Below are positions 1-5,980 of a DNA stretch of 35,499 nt, in pieces. The position numbers and the translations under genes are program-made. The stretch comes from Candidatus Limosilactobacillus intestinipullorum. GTDB lineage: Bacteria; Bacillota; Bacilli; Lactobacillales; Lactobacillaceae. The notes under the pieces are model-generated. The model worked only from the letters and a program-made list of their open reading frames with translations. It did no database searches and was not told the DNA's origin. Every line of letters begins with the position of its first letter. Position 1 is the first letter of the stretch. The stretch covers positions 1 to 35,499 of the forward strand of contig DXAF01000056.1 of assembly GCA_019117185.1 (NCBI GenBank). Direction: 5' to 3'.

Positions 1-33
1 GAAGGCGGCGGTTTTGTTTAAATCATGCGTCAT
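1..33 (-). CDS. Start of an unknown gene, cut by the window edge
   Basis: A minus-strand ATG at 33 opens a frame (MTHDLNKTAAF) that runs off the left edge of the window. It overlaps the end of the 33-residue ORF upstream by 11 bases, an arrangement typical of translationally coupled genes in a mobile-element operon. Eleven residues are too few to name a family, and I cannot exclude that the frame closes just outside the window. Confidence 0.3.
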   Translation of the reverse strand, partial: MTHDLNKTAAF

Positions 34-124
34 TATCTGACTTCAACTCCGTAAATTGAGCATCTAATTTAGCAATAATTTGAGCGCGTAACGTTTCGAT
101 CCGTTTGGCTACTGATTCCCACAT
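23..124 (-). CDS. Small 33-residue hydrophilic protein, unknown
   Basis: The frame encodes MWESVAKRIETLRAQIIAKL followed by DAQFTELKSDNDA, which looks like one amphipathic, charged helix. It starts with ATG and the frame is closed by an in-frame stop a few codons upstream, so no longer start exists. There is no good Shine-Dalgarno sequence. Its end overlaps the start of the next minus-strand frame. Small coiled-coil ORFs of this kind are common in plasmid and integrative-element operons, but I do not recognise this one, and coding status is inferred only from composition and overlap. Confidence 0.35.
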   Translation of the reverse strand: MWESVAKRIETLRAQIIAKLDAQFTELKSDNDA

Positions 125-136
125 AAATTTAGGGAT

Positions 137-427
137 GTGATTAATTACTTAGAAGAGCATTATTCACGAAAATCCTTATCAGTTAGGATAAAGGAAAATA
201 GGGACACATTCTGTGCCCACCTTGAGGACAAACTCTTTACTGAGGACTCTGTCACGGGCAACGGTTCTGGCTCGTACACCTTCGACCAAATCAAAGCTGA
301 GCAAAACTTGGTTTCTAATTGGGAACTTTTACGAGAAGCGAAATCTGCGCTTAGCACAGATTTCGACCCACTGACTGCTGGTCCGGAAGCTTGCGATGTT
401 TTTGATTCGCTGTTACTTACTCCCTGA
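137..427 (+). CDS. Small accessory-element protein of a GSGSYTF / AE family, probably frameshifted
   Basis: The 96-residue product has a central block TGNGSGSYTF, then KAEQNLVSNWELLREA and GPEACDVFDSLLL. This resembles a family of short uncharacterised proteins on Firmicutes mobile elements with the pattern TGN-GSGSYTF-x-AEE-NxxLL-EA-GAE-DV-YLL; I recall that pattern and have not searched it. The frame ends at CCC TGA, and shifting +1 there gives PEAIDLALQKLL before a TAA at 459-461, which fits the expected C-terminus of such proteins. The GTG start has only a weak AGGG close to it, and the frame is open back to 116 without a better start. The gene is therefore probably decaying at both ends, or uses a +1 shift. 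It is flanked by minus-strand genes. Function unknown. Confidence 0.5.
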   Translation: MINYLEEHYSRKSLSVRIKENRDTFCAHLEDKLFTEDSVTGNGSGSYTFDQIKAEQNLVSNWELLREAKSALSTDFDPLTAGPEACDVFDSLLLTP

Positions 428-432
428 AGCGA

Positions 433-462
433 TTGACCTTGCACTTCAAAAATTGCTATAAT
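433..462 (+). promoter_or_regulatory. Extended -10 promoter facing right
   Basis: TTGACC (433-438) and TATAAT (457-462) are separated by 18 bases, with TG at 454-455 giving an extended -10. The predicted start near 469 is exactly the first base of the 469-492 hairpin. It faces the minus-strand promoter at 644-673. It overlaps the possible frameshifted tail of the preceding small gene. Confidence 0.45.
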
Positions 463-492
463 AAAAAAGTGCACTGGTAACCACCAATGCAC
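463..492 (-). terminator. Intrinsic terminator (minus strand)
   Basis: Arms GTGCATTGGT and ACCAGTGCAC (10 pairs, one mismatch) enclose a 4-base loop and are followed on the minus strand by six T (463-468). It ends the candidate small RNA. Confidence 0.6.
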
Positions 493-637
493 GCAAACCT
501 TTATGAAAGGCCGTGAGATTATTACGGAATTTCTTGGTTGCGCCTCGCTGGTGGTGTATTGCAGTACACTAGAACAAGGGCGCTTTATCCGCTAATCTAT
601 CAGCCCAATTGTTGAATATAATATTCAAACTTTAGCT
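463..637 (-). ncRNA. Candidate structured small RNA, about 175 nt
   Basis: It is bounded by a strong minus-strand promoter (644-673) and a canonical intrinsic terminator (463-492). Between them, in transcript order, are small hairpins: TTGAATA/TATTCAA at 612-628, GTGTA/TACAC at 554-569, CCGT/ACGG at 511-527 and CCTTT/AAAGG at 498-510. There is no ORF with a ribosome binding site inside; the longest minus-strand frame begins inside the terminator stem. A convergent plus-strand promoter would make an overlapping antisense transcript. Candidate roles are the antitoxin or toxin RNA of a type I system, or an antisense control RNA of a plasmid. I cannot assign it to a known RNA family from memory. 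Confidence 0.45.
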
Positions 638-643
638 GGTTAT

Positions 644-673
644 ATTATAGCATGGATTAGCAACCTTGACCAA
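644..673 (-). promoter_or_regulatory. Extended -10 promoter facing left
   Basis: On the minus strand TTGGTC (668-673) and TATAAT (644-649) are 18 bases apart, preceded by TGC (extended -10). The start is expected near 637. No coding region begins downstream; it drives the structured RNA. Confidence 0.5.
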
Positions 674-703
674 CCGTTCAGCTTTCGAGCTGGGCGGTTT
701 TTT
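674..703 (+). terminator. Intrinsic terminator (plus strand)
   Basis: Arms CCGTTCAGCT and AGCTGGGCGG (G-U pairs allowed) with a TTCG tetraloop, followed by six T. Ends plus-strand transcription coming from the 433-462 promoter. Confidence 0.65.
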
Positions 704-739
704 CTGTTGAGTTATTCTTTAAAGTAATTTCATAATAAT

Positions 740-765
740 GGCTCAACACTTTGTTGGGCCTTTTT
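740..765 (+). terminator. Second hairpin terminator at the end of the mob operon
   Basis: Arms GGCTCAACA and TGTTGGGCC around a 3-base loop, followed by TTTTT on the plus strand. On the minus strand the tail is only ATTATTATG, so it is a weaker terminator for the mobilization operon whose last gene stops at 764. Confidence 0.5.
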
Positions 766-1021
766 ATAGTCCTAGGTCATTATCATTATTACGATTTTTA
801 CTTGAAGAAGAATTCGTATTTTTAGTTCGTTGCCTTAATTTTTGACGTTGTTCTTGCTTTTCCACTTGCCTAATCATTTTCAGATGTATCTGTATTTGAC
901 GTATCCGTTTATTTTCACGTTCTGATTGTGTATTTTTAAGTTCCCATTCAGGAATTTTAGTAACTCTGGTTAAGAGTTCATCTAATTTTGCATCAGAGAA
1001 ACTGTCCACGTTGAAACTCAT
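764..1021 (-). CDS. Small charged protein, last gene of mobilization operon
   Basis: An 85-residue hydrophilic protein, rich in Q, R, K and E in the middle (QVEKQEQRQKLRQRTK) and in N and S at the C-terminus. A strong GGGAGG sits about 4 bases before the ATG, and the ATG overlaps the stop of the preceding gene by 4 bases (ATGA), so translation is coupled. No membrane segment or recognised domain. Position in a relaxase operon suggests an accessory mobilization protein, possibly DNA-binding or relaxosome-associated, but this is inference from context only. Confidence 0.7.
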   Translation of the reverse strand: MSFNVDSFSDAKLDELLTRVTKIPEWELKNTQSERENKRIRQIQIHLKMIRQVEKQEQRQKLRQRTKNTNSSSSKNRNNDNDLGL

Positions 1022-1938
1022 TTTTCCTCCCTAATTAATTTCCGATCTAAACCGTACATTAGTAAGATTACGAAGCACATGACAAAAAATTTTGCCCAGC
1101 CACCTGGTACTACTGTCACTAATAAGATTGCGAGCATGGCTTCCACGATTAAAAAGTATGATAGCCACTTAAGTTTATGAATACTTTGTTCGAGTTTGGT
1201 AACCGCATTTTCGGCCACATCTGCCGATAATTGCGCCGACTCGCTGGCCTTTTGTGCGATATGACGGTCCTTTTTAAAACCATCACTAACTGCCGTTTTG
1301 ATAACCTCCTGGATAGTATGGCCGGTTAAGGCTTGGAACTCTTGGTACACCGATTTAGTCACATTAGAAGTATCAATCGTGATACCTTGTTGCATCGCTA
1401 AAATTAGTTGACGCATTACTGGTACTTGTTGCTGATTAATTGTCTTGGTATAAGTTTGTAAATATCGACCAATCTGATTCAGGTCAGCCAGTTTAGCGAT
1501 ATACTGCTGAGTCTTTTGATCTAAACGATTTTCCCTAAGATTAATGTTAGTTTCTAATCCATCATATTTTTGACTAAGAGCATCAACGCGCTTGCCCAAG
1601 CCATCACCATAACCAATATCGTGCGCATCTGTGACAGTCTGTGTCACCTTAGAGGTCTGGTCCTGAAGCTGTTTTGTGAGACTTTGCTTTTGCTGTAGCA
1701 AGTCGTCGTGCAATTTTTGCACGTCTTTTTTGTCGGCTAAGCTCTTCAAGTCGTCGTGACTGGCTTTGTCTTCTATGAGTTTGTCGAGTTTTAAGTCCAT
1801 CTCTTTGTTCCTGTTCTTCAATTTTGGTGGCTTGGAGTTGATGTTGATTGAATTTGAATTGTTGCTGTTGACGCTGAGATCGTGCTCGGGCATCTGCGGC
1901 CATGGTTTTGATTTTTGCAAGTTGTTCGTTTTGTTCAT
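1018..1938 (-). CDS. MobB-like coiled-coil protein with C-terminal membrane anchor
   Basis: The start is uncertain. ATG at 1938 (MNKTNNLQ) has AGGAGG 12 bases upstream; an internal ATG at 1800 (MDLKLDKLIED) is an alternative. The N-terminal 40-50 residues are low-complexity N/S/K, followed by a long heptad-rich region (KLHDDLLQQKQSLTKQLQDQ and beyond), then two hydrophobic segments at the C-terminus (WLSYFLIVEAMLAILLVTVV and FFVMCFVILLMYGL). The gene starts inside the relaxase gene in another frame and overlaps it by 290 bases (152 if the internal start is used). Nested or overlapping partner genes are known in mobilization cassettes such as ColE1 and RSF1010. A role in bringing the relaxosome to a membrane coupling protein is plausible but not shown. 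Confidence 0.7.
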   Translation of the reverse strand: MNKTNNLQKSKPWPQMPEHDLSVNSNNSNSININSKPPKLKNRNKEMDLKLDKLIEDKASHDDLKSLADKKDVQKLHDDLLQQKQSLTKQLQDQTSKVTQTVTDAHDIGYGDGLGKRVDALSQKYDGLETNINLRENRLDQKTQQYIAKLADLNQIGRYLQTYTKTINQQQVPVMRQLILAMQQGITIDTSNVTKSVYQEFQALTGHTIQEVIKTAVSDGFKKDRHIAQKASESAQLSADVAENAVTKLEQSIHKLKWLSYFLIVEAMLAILLVTVVPGGWAKFFVMCFVILLMYGLDRKLIREEK

Positions 1939-2845
1939 TATTTGTTCGCTCCTCCTGTTTCTGTGCAAAACATTGTTCTAAGTTACTTTTAGTAAAGCTC
2001 TGTCCTAGTCCGCGTGTTGATATCACCTCACCGGTTTGTTTTTTCACCCGTTGATAAAAATCCCGAACTTTATATTCTTTTCCATTAATGGTTTGATGAT
2101 ATGTCCAAGCAGTCCCTTTCTTGCGCTCAGTAATCGTAATTCCTTGGGTGCCTAATAGGTGGACAAATTCTCTTAGGGAATCAACCTCATTCTTAACTTG
2201 GTTGATTATCTTCTTTAGGCTCTTCTGCCACTGCGAACGCGTCACTATATTATCTATATCTTGTCGTTTCTGTTGTTTAGATATAGGGTTAGTCCAACTA
2301 TTGCCAGTTACTCGCTGATAGTTAGCTATCATTTCATGATCAAAGTTGGTTCTTAATTTATATATGTTAAAGCGGTTAGTTGGTACTGTACGGCCATTAG
2401 GTCTTACGTTATTAAATACAATATGAGCATGTAGCTTACCGCCGTCCCCATCAGCCTGAATGGCGATTACTGATTGTGCATCGGCAAAATGTTGATGAAC
2501 ATAATGTTTGACAAGCATTAAAGCTTGGTTTGCCTGTTCACTCAGGTCAGTAGTATCAAATTCATCGGGTGAAAAAGAGATAATTAATGTTTGTGCTTGG
2601 TATTTACGTTTAGGATTATGGGCCTTCTGCAGATTAGCTTTAAATTGCTTTTCCAAATACGCACCATTTTGTGTGTTTGCGATATGTCCATGTTGGTCAT
2701 GCAGTAGCTTAATATTGAACCCGCTACACGCTAATACTCGCCGCGATGTCTTTTGATAGCTATGGGGTGGTTCCTGAAATAGATATTGCAACCGTCCGTA
2801 ACTACTACGACACGAGTGCGTTTCGAGAACTGTCATATCTATCAT
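1649..2845 (-). CDS. mobA: Relaxase / mobilization nuclease
   Basis: A 398-residue relaxase that nicks one strand at oriT and covalently holds the 5' end. Visible motifs: candidate catalytic tyrosine in SSYGRLQYLF near residue 16, and the metal-binding histidine motif GGKLHAHIVFNN with His at about 139 and 141. This is the layout of the relaxase/mobilization nuclease family (Pfam PF03432, MOBP-like). After residue 300 the protein becomes Q/R/K-rich and helical, and that part overlaps the downstream membrane-protein gene in another frame. The start overlaps the mobC end by 41 bases; ribosome binding is weak, consistent with coupling to mobC. There is no coupling protein or secretion gene nearby, so the element would depend on a helper conjugation system. 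Confidence 0.88.
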   Translation of the reverse strand: MIDMTVLETHSCRSSYGRLQYLFQEPPHSYQKTSRRVLACSGFNIKLLHDQHGHIANTQNGAYLEKQFKANLQKAHNPKRKYQAQTLIISFSPDEFDTTDLSEQANQALMLVKHYVHQHFADAQSVIAIQADGDGGKLHAHIVFNNVRPNGRTVPTNRFNIYKLRTNFDHEMIANYQRVTGNSWTNPISKQQKRQDIDNIVTRSQWQKSLKKIINQVKNEVDSLREFVHLLGTQGITITERKKGTAWTYHQTINGKEYKVRDFYQRVKKQTGEVISTRGLGQSFTKSNLEQCFAQKQEERTNNEQNEQLAKIKTMAADARARSQRQQQQFKFNQHQLQATKIEEQEQRDGLKTRQTHRRQSQSRRLEELSRQKRRAKIARRLATAKAKSHKTASGPDL

Positions 2846-3392
2846 TCGCTTTCTTGAGAAGTCCTACCTTAATTTGAAACTCGTCAATTTTAGAGTGTAA
2901 CTCTGCTAAAATCCGATTATTCTGAACAAGTTGGTTAGCTACCCAATTCCATAAATCACTATCGGTTAAATCAGCGTTCTCTTGTTCTGCTTGCCCTTTT
3001 GCGGTATTCAAAACATGAGCGATTTGATTTAAATTGGTTCCTGATTTGGTCGCCACGTACATAATACCTTCAAGTTGCTGCTGAATATCAGCGTACTGGT
3101 CCCGAACTATCTTTAACTCGCTTAATGACTTGGAATTTGTTAACCCACACAATGCTTCAACTAACGGCAACCTACCCTGATTATTTAATTGCTGAACTAA
3201 AATTGTAACTGCATCATAGTTGTCATTGTGACACTCATCAGTTGCTTGCATTAATAATTTCTCATCACGAATCATTTGGCGCATTGCCTTTGAGTTACCA
3301 GTAAGCCCCAATTCATGCTTCACTTCATCAAAATCCGCCAACTCATCCTCACTTAAACGAGCCTGAATTAACTTATTCTTTAATGGCTTCAT
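2805..3392 (-). CDS. mobC: MobC-like relaxosome accessory protein
   Basis: The ATG at 3392 (MKPLKNKLIQARLSEDELAD) has AAGGAGG 9 bases upstream and is preferred over a TTG two codons earlier. The N-terminus (IQARLSEDELADFDEVKHEL) looks like a ribbon-helix-helix DNA-binding domain, and the C-terminal part has GTNLNQIAHVLNTAKGQ, the hallmark of the bacterial mobilization protein MobC family (PF05713). Such proteins bind oriT and help the relaxase open the strands, and often repress their own operon. It is the first gene of the operon and lies next to a 15-bp inverted repeat (3499-3533) that could be its binding site. Confidence 0.85.
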   Translation of the reverse strand: MKPLKNKLIQARLSEDELADFDEVKHELGLTGNSKAMRQMIRDEKLLMQATDECHNDNYDAVTILVQQLNNQGRLPLVEALCGLTNSKSLSELKIVRDQYADIQQQLEGIMYVATKSGTNLNQIAHVLNTAKGQAEQENADLTDSDLWNWVANQLVQNNRILAELHSKIDEFQIKVGLLKKANDRYDSSRNALVS

Positions 3393-3428
3393 TCTCAATA
3401 ACCTCCTTAGTTTTGCCTAACAGCAAAA

Positions 3429-3475
3429 GAAATTTTCAGTCTTCGCGTGCTCGCGACAACGACTGACTAAATTTC
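3429..3475. other. Candidate oriT inverted repeat
   Basis: Just upstream of mobC, TCAGTC (3436-3441) and GACTGA (3461-3466) form a stem that extends outward with GAAATTT and AAATTTC after a 3-base bulge, and encloses CGCG/CGCG (3444-3455). An inverted repeat directly upstream of the relaxosome genes is where oriT is usually found. I do not recognise a known nick sequence, so the exact nic site is not called. Confidence 0.4.
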
Positions 3476-3498
3476 CGTAATCGTCGGGTCGTATATTT

Positions 3499-3533
3499 TT
3501 GGTACCCACCAATAATTAATTGGTAGGTACCAA
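3499..3533. repeat. 15-bp inverted repeat, possible mob operator
   Basis: Arms TTGGTACCCACCAAT and ATTGGTAGGTACCAA differ at one position (a possible G-U pair) and enclose a 5-base AATTA loop. The repeat lies about 105 bases upstream of the mobC start, where the mob operon promoter should be. Possible uses are operator for MobC, part of oriT, or a recombinase site. Confidence 0.6.
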
Positions 3534-3573
3534 ATTCTTCAAATATATTATATCTCTGATCATATACGACTCG

Positions 3574-3864
3574 CAAGCAATTAAGTTAGTAATACCAAAC
3601 GAGTTTGTAATACATAACTAATGCTTGGAGGGGCGCCTTGCTAGCTCCCCTTCACCCTGTCGAGCAATCAGATATTACATTCGAAAATGAGTACCTTGAG
3701 ATTGCATTCAAGGTCATTTCGAGATTCTATATCTGATTTACTTATGTGTTCGACATAAGTAACAACACCGACCAGCTGAACTTGCCAGCTGGACCAGCAA
3801 TTTCTTTTTGCATCATCAAAAAGAAACAAAAATGACTACCTTATCAATCAACGATAAGGTAGCC
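3574..3864. repeat. Cluster of consecutive inverted repeats, non-coding
   Basis: No ORF fits here. In order: CAAGCA/TGCTTG (3574-3579, 3622-3627) enclosing CAAAC/GTTTG (3596-3607); AGGGG/CCCCT near 3629-3651; a long nested cruciform with arms AATCAGATAT (3666-3675) and ATATCTGATT (3729-3738), inside it TCGAAAATGA with TCATTTCGA, and inside that ACCTTGA/TCAAGGT; ACTTATGT/ACATAAGT (3740-3760); CCAGCT/AGCTGG (3772-3792); TTTCTTTTTG/CAAAAAGAAA (3801-3826); CTACCTTATC/GATAAGGTAG (3836-3862). This density suggests a single-strand origin, extended oriT, or a structured RNA. Confidence 0.6.
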
Positions 3865-3931
3865 AACAGTTGCTTACTTTGACCAAAACAAGCAAATATT
3901 ACAAAAATAATAAATTTGGTAGGTAACGGCA

Positions 3932-3968
3932 TAAAAAAATAGAATAACTATCTTTCAAGTTATCCTAT
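3932..3968 (-). terminator. Intrinsic terminator (minus strand)
   Basis: On the minus strand an 11-pair stem (ATAGGATAACT with AGTTATTCTAT, one G-U) with an 8-base loop is followed by a run of seven T. It lies about 170 bases past the guaA stop and would stop transcription running from guaA into the mobile segment. Confidence 0.6.
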
Positions 3969-4024
3969 CTAATCCCAATGTTTATCTTAAATAGACCTGC
4001 CAATTTAATGATTACAATCGCTAA

Positions 4025-4048
4025 TTTTTGGTAGGGTTTTTGGTAGGG
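4025..4048 (+). repeat. Perfect 12-bp tandem repeat, possible integrase arm sites
   Basis: TTTTTGGTAGGG occurs twice head to tail (4025-4036 and 4037-4048). A related AATTTGGTAGG is at about 3913-3923, and GGTAGGTACC is in the 3499-3533 repeat. Short direct repeats some 100 bases from the junction with a target gene resemble arm-type binding sites of tyrosine integrases. Confidence 0.5.
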
Positions 4049-4079
4049 AACAACCCAGTTTTTGCTTATTTTTGAATTG

Positions 4080-4140
4080 GTGCAGTCCCGCTAAAAGCCG
4101 TTATACCGGGATTCCTTATCCTAGCGCAAAAGCTGAATTA
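4080..4140. other. Likely junction between mobile segment and guaA 3' end
   Basis: The AT-rich mob segment changes to ordinary chromosomal coding sequence at the guaA stop (4138-4140). The 3' end of guaA is a known integration target of genomic islands. Within the region, TCCCG and CGGGA flank a 16-base centre. The second copy of the core repeat must lie outside the window, so the boundary is inferred, not proven. Confidence 0.35.
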
Positions 4141-5691
4141 TTCGTATTCAATCGTTGACGGCGGCTTACTCGTAACATCATAAAGGATGCGGTTAACGTG
4201 GTCGACTTCGTTTACGATCCGGACCGAGATCTTTTGAAGAACATCCCACGGAATCTTAGCAAAGTCTGCCGTCATCCCATCAATTGAGGTTACTGCACGG
4301 ATAGCAACCGCGTAATCGTAAGTCCGGCCGTCACCCATGACGCCGACGGAACGAATACCTGGCAAGACTGTAAAGTATTGCCAAATTTTTTCGTCCAGGC
4401 CTGCCTTCTTGATTTCATCACGCAAGATGGCGTCACTTTCCCGGACAATTTCAAGCTTCTCCGGCGTAATTTCACCAATTATCCGGATCCCCAGACCAGG
4501 GCCTGGGAATGGTTGCCGCCAGACTAACTCGTGCGGAATACCTAACTTTTCACCTAACTCACGGGTTTCGTCCTTAAAGAGCTTCCGTAATGGCTCAATC
4601 AACTTGAAGCCGAGCTTCTTTGGTAGCCCCCCGACATTGTGGTGGGACTTAATGGTTTGCGCTGTATCAGTCCCAGATTCAATCACATCGGTATACAGGG
4701 TCCCCTGTGCTAAGAAATCAGCGTTTGGAATTTTCTTAGCTTCCTCGTTGAAGACCTCAACGAATTCCTTACCAATGATCTTCCGCTTCTTTTCGGGGTC
4801 AGTAACGCCCTTCAGCTTACTGAGGAAGCGGTCAGCGGCGTCAACCTTAACAATATTGACACCCAGATCGCGGTTCAAGGCGTTCATTACCTGGTCTGCT
4901 TCATTCTTCCGCAGCAAACCGTGGTCTACAAAGATACAAGTCAACTGGTTACCGATTGCCCGGTGAATCAAAACGGCCGTTACACTTGAGTCAACCCCAC
5001 CGGAGAGGCCCAAGATAACCTTCTTGTCACCGACTTCTTTTCGAATGTGGTCAACTTGGAGGTCGATGAAGTCATCCATCGTCCAGTTGTCCTTCGCCCC
5101 ACAAACGTCAAAGGCAAAACGCCGTAAGATGTCTAAGCCATATTCGGAATTCCGTACTTCGGCATGGAACTGGATCCCATAGAACTTGCGCTCATCATCA
5201 GCGATCGCTGAAATGGGGCAGTTCTTGCTCGTGGCGGTCGCTTTAAACCCGGCAGGTGCCTTCGTAACTAAGTCACCATGGCTCATCCAAACATATTGCT
5301 TCTTTGGCAAGTCCTTAAAGAGGACCGCGTCATCATCTAAGACTTCAATATCAGCCCGGCCATACTCTGAATTGTCGGCTTTTTCAACCTTACCACCCAG
5401 GTCATATGACATCAGCTGCATCCCGTAACAGATTCCCAAGATTGGAATCCCCAGCTTAAAGATCGCTGGGTCAACCTTAAAGGCGTCTGGGTCATAAACG
5501 CTATTTGGCCCACCCGAGAAAATAATTCCCTTGGGCTTAATCTTCTTGATTTCATCTGCCGTTATCTTATGGGATAGGAGCTCTGAGTAGACCCCAAAAT
5601 CGCGAAGACGACGGGTGATCAGCTGGTTATACTGGCTCCCGAAATCAAGGACAATAATCTTGTCAAATGCATCTAAATTGACGTTTGCCAC
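4138..5691 (-). CDS. guaA: GMP synthase (glutamine-hydrolysing)
   Basis: Converts XMP to GMP with ATP and glutamine, the last step of guanine nucleotide synthesis. The GTG at 5691 ([20 protein letters not shown] when written as coded) has AAGGAAG about 8 bases upstream and gives 517 residues, the normal family length; a longer ATG frame at 5760 lacks support. Domains: N-terminal class I glutamine amidotransferase with GICYGMQL (Cys near 88) and [11 protein letters not shown] (His and Glu of the triad); ATP pyrophosphatase with the P-loop [11 protein letters not shown] near residue 230; C-terminal dimerisation domain ending in KPPSTIEYE. Its 3' end borders the mobile segment and appears intact. 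It follows the pentose phosphate genes after a long hairpin. Confidence 0.97.
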   Translation of the reverse strand: MANVNLDAFDKIIVLDFGSQYNQLITRRLRDFGVYSELLSHKITADEIKKIKPKGIIFSGGPNSVYDPDAFKVDPAIFKLGIPILGICYGMQLMSYDLGGKVEKADNSEYGRADIEVLDDDAVLFKDLPKKQYVWMSHGDLVTKAPAGFKATATSKNCPISAIADDERKFYGIQFHAEVRNSEYGLDILRRFAFDVCGAKDNWTMDDFIDLQVDHIRKEVGDKKVILGLSGGVDSSVTAVLIHRAIGNQLTCIFVDHGLLRKNEADQVMNALNRDLGVNIVKVDAADRFLSKLKGVTDPEKKRKIIGKEFVEVFNEEAKKIPNADFLAQGTLYTDVIESGTDTAQTIKSHHNVGGLPKKLGFKLIEPLRKLFKDETRELGEKLGIPHELVWRQPFPGPGLGIRIIGEITPEKLEIVRESDAILRDEIKKAGLDEKIWQYFTVLPGIRSVGVMGDGRTYDYAVAIRAVTSIDGMTADFAKIPWDVLQKISVRIVNEVDHVNRILYDVTSKPPSTIEYE

Positions 5692-5796
5692 ATTGCCACT
5701 TCCTTCATTCGTTTTTTCCTCTTTAGCACTAAGTTTACAGGCTAAAAGACGGACGGTCAACCGCTAGTGATGATTAATTGTTTCGCTTTTGATCAC

Positions 5797-5843
5797 AAAG
5801 GGTGGGTGGTGAATCAACGAATAAACTTCACCACCCACCCTTT
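5797..5843 (-). terminator. 17-bp perfect hairpin between tkt operon and guaA
   Basis: Arms AAAGGGTGGGTGGTGAA and TTCACCACCCACCCTTT are perfectly complementary with a 13-base loop. On the minus strand only TTT follows, so it is not a textbook intrinsic terminator. It sits between the 31-residue ORF and guaA, about 100 bases before the guaA start, and may terminate, attenuate, or protect mRNA ends. Confidence 0.55.
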
Positions 5844-5882
5844 TCAGATGGAATATTTAGTTGGAATGGATTGGGCGTTAAC

Positions 5883-5978
5883 TCAACTATTTAGTGCCGC
5901 GGTTAAGAGGGCTAATTCTTCTGTTACGGCCTGTTGGTCTAGCTGCGTCAATTCTTCATTAACTTTGACGATCATCAT
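5883..5978 (-). CDS. 31-residue small ORF coupled to transketolase
   Basis: The frame reads MMIVKVNEELTQLDQQAV then TEELALLTAALNS and stops. AAAGGGG, which lies in the last codons of tkt, is 5 bases before the first ATG, and the ATG comes 2 bases after the tkt stop, so it should be translated by coupling. The product is acidic, helical and not membrane-spanning. It is followed by the strong 5797-5843 hairpin, consistent with being the last gene of the operon. I know no family for it. It may be a small regulator or partner of transketolase, or a chance frame behind a good ribosome binding site. Confidence 0.5.
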   Translation of the reverse strand: MMIVKVNEELTQLDQQAVTEELALLTAALNS

Positions 5979-5980
5979 TA

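Larger units (their letters stand above)
469..703 (+). ncRNA. Candidate antisense transcript opposite the small RNA
   Basis: Predicted from the plus-strand promoter at 433-462 to the intrinsic terminator at 674-703, about 235 nt. It would be fully complementary to the 463-637 minus-strand RNA. Two short frames exist: GTG at 513, reading MRLLRNFLVAPRWWCIAVH when the GTG is translated as Met, and ATG at 503, reading about 30 residues with a hydrophobic middle. Neither has properly spaced Shine-Dalgarno sequence. If this is a type I toxin mRNA, one of these is the candidate peptide. Confidence 0.3.

Noticed and set aside
160-492. 110-residue minus-strand frame starting MHWWLPVHFF
   Set aside because: It starts inside the terminator hairpin at 463-492 and runs antisense to the small GSGSYTF-family gene; no membrane-toxin pattern and no sound ribosome binding site.
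3574-3864. CRISPR array
   Set aside because: The repeats are inverted and all different; there are no regularly spaced identical direct repeats, and no cas genes.
4337-4966. 209-residue plus-strand frame inside guaA
   Set aside because: Antisense shadow of a well conserved gene; no promoter or ribosome binding site.
5692-5796. Guanine riboswitch before guaA
   Set aside because: I looked for the conserved purine riboswitch core; it is not present in the leader.
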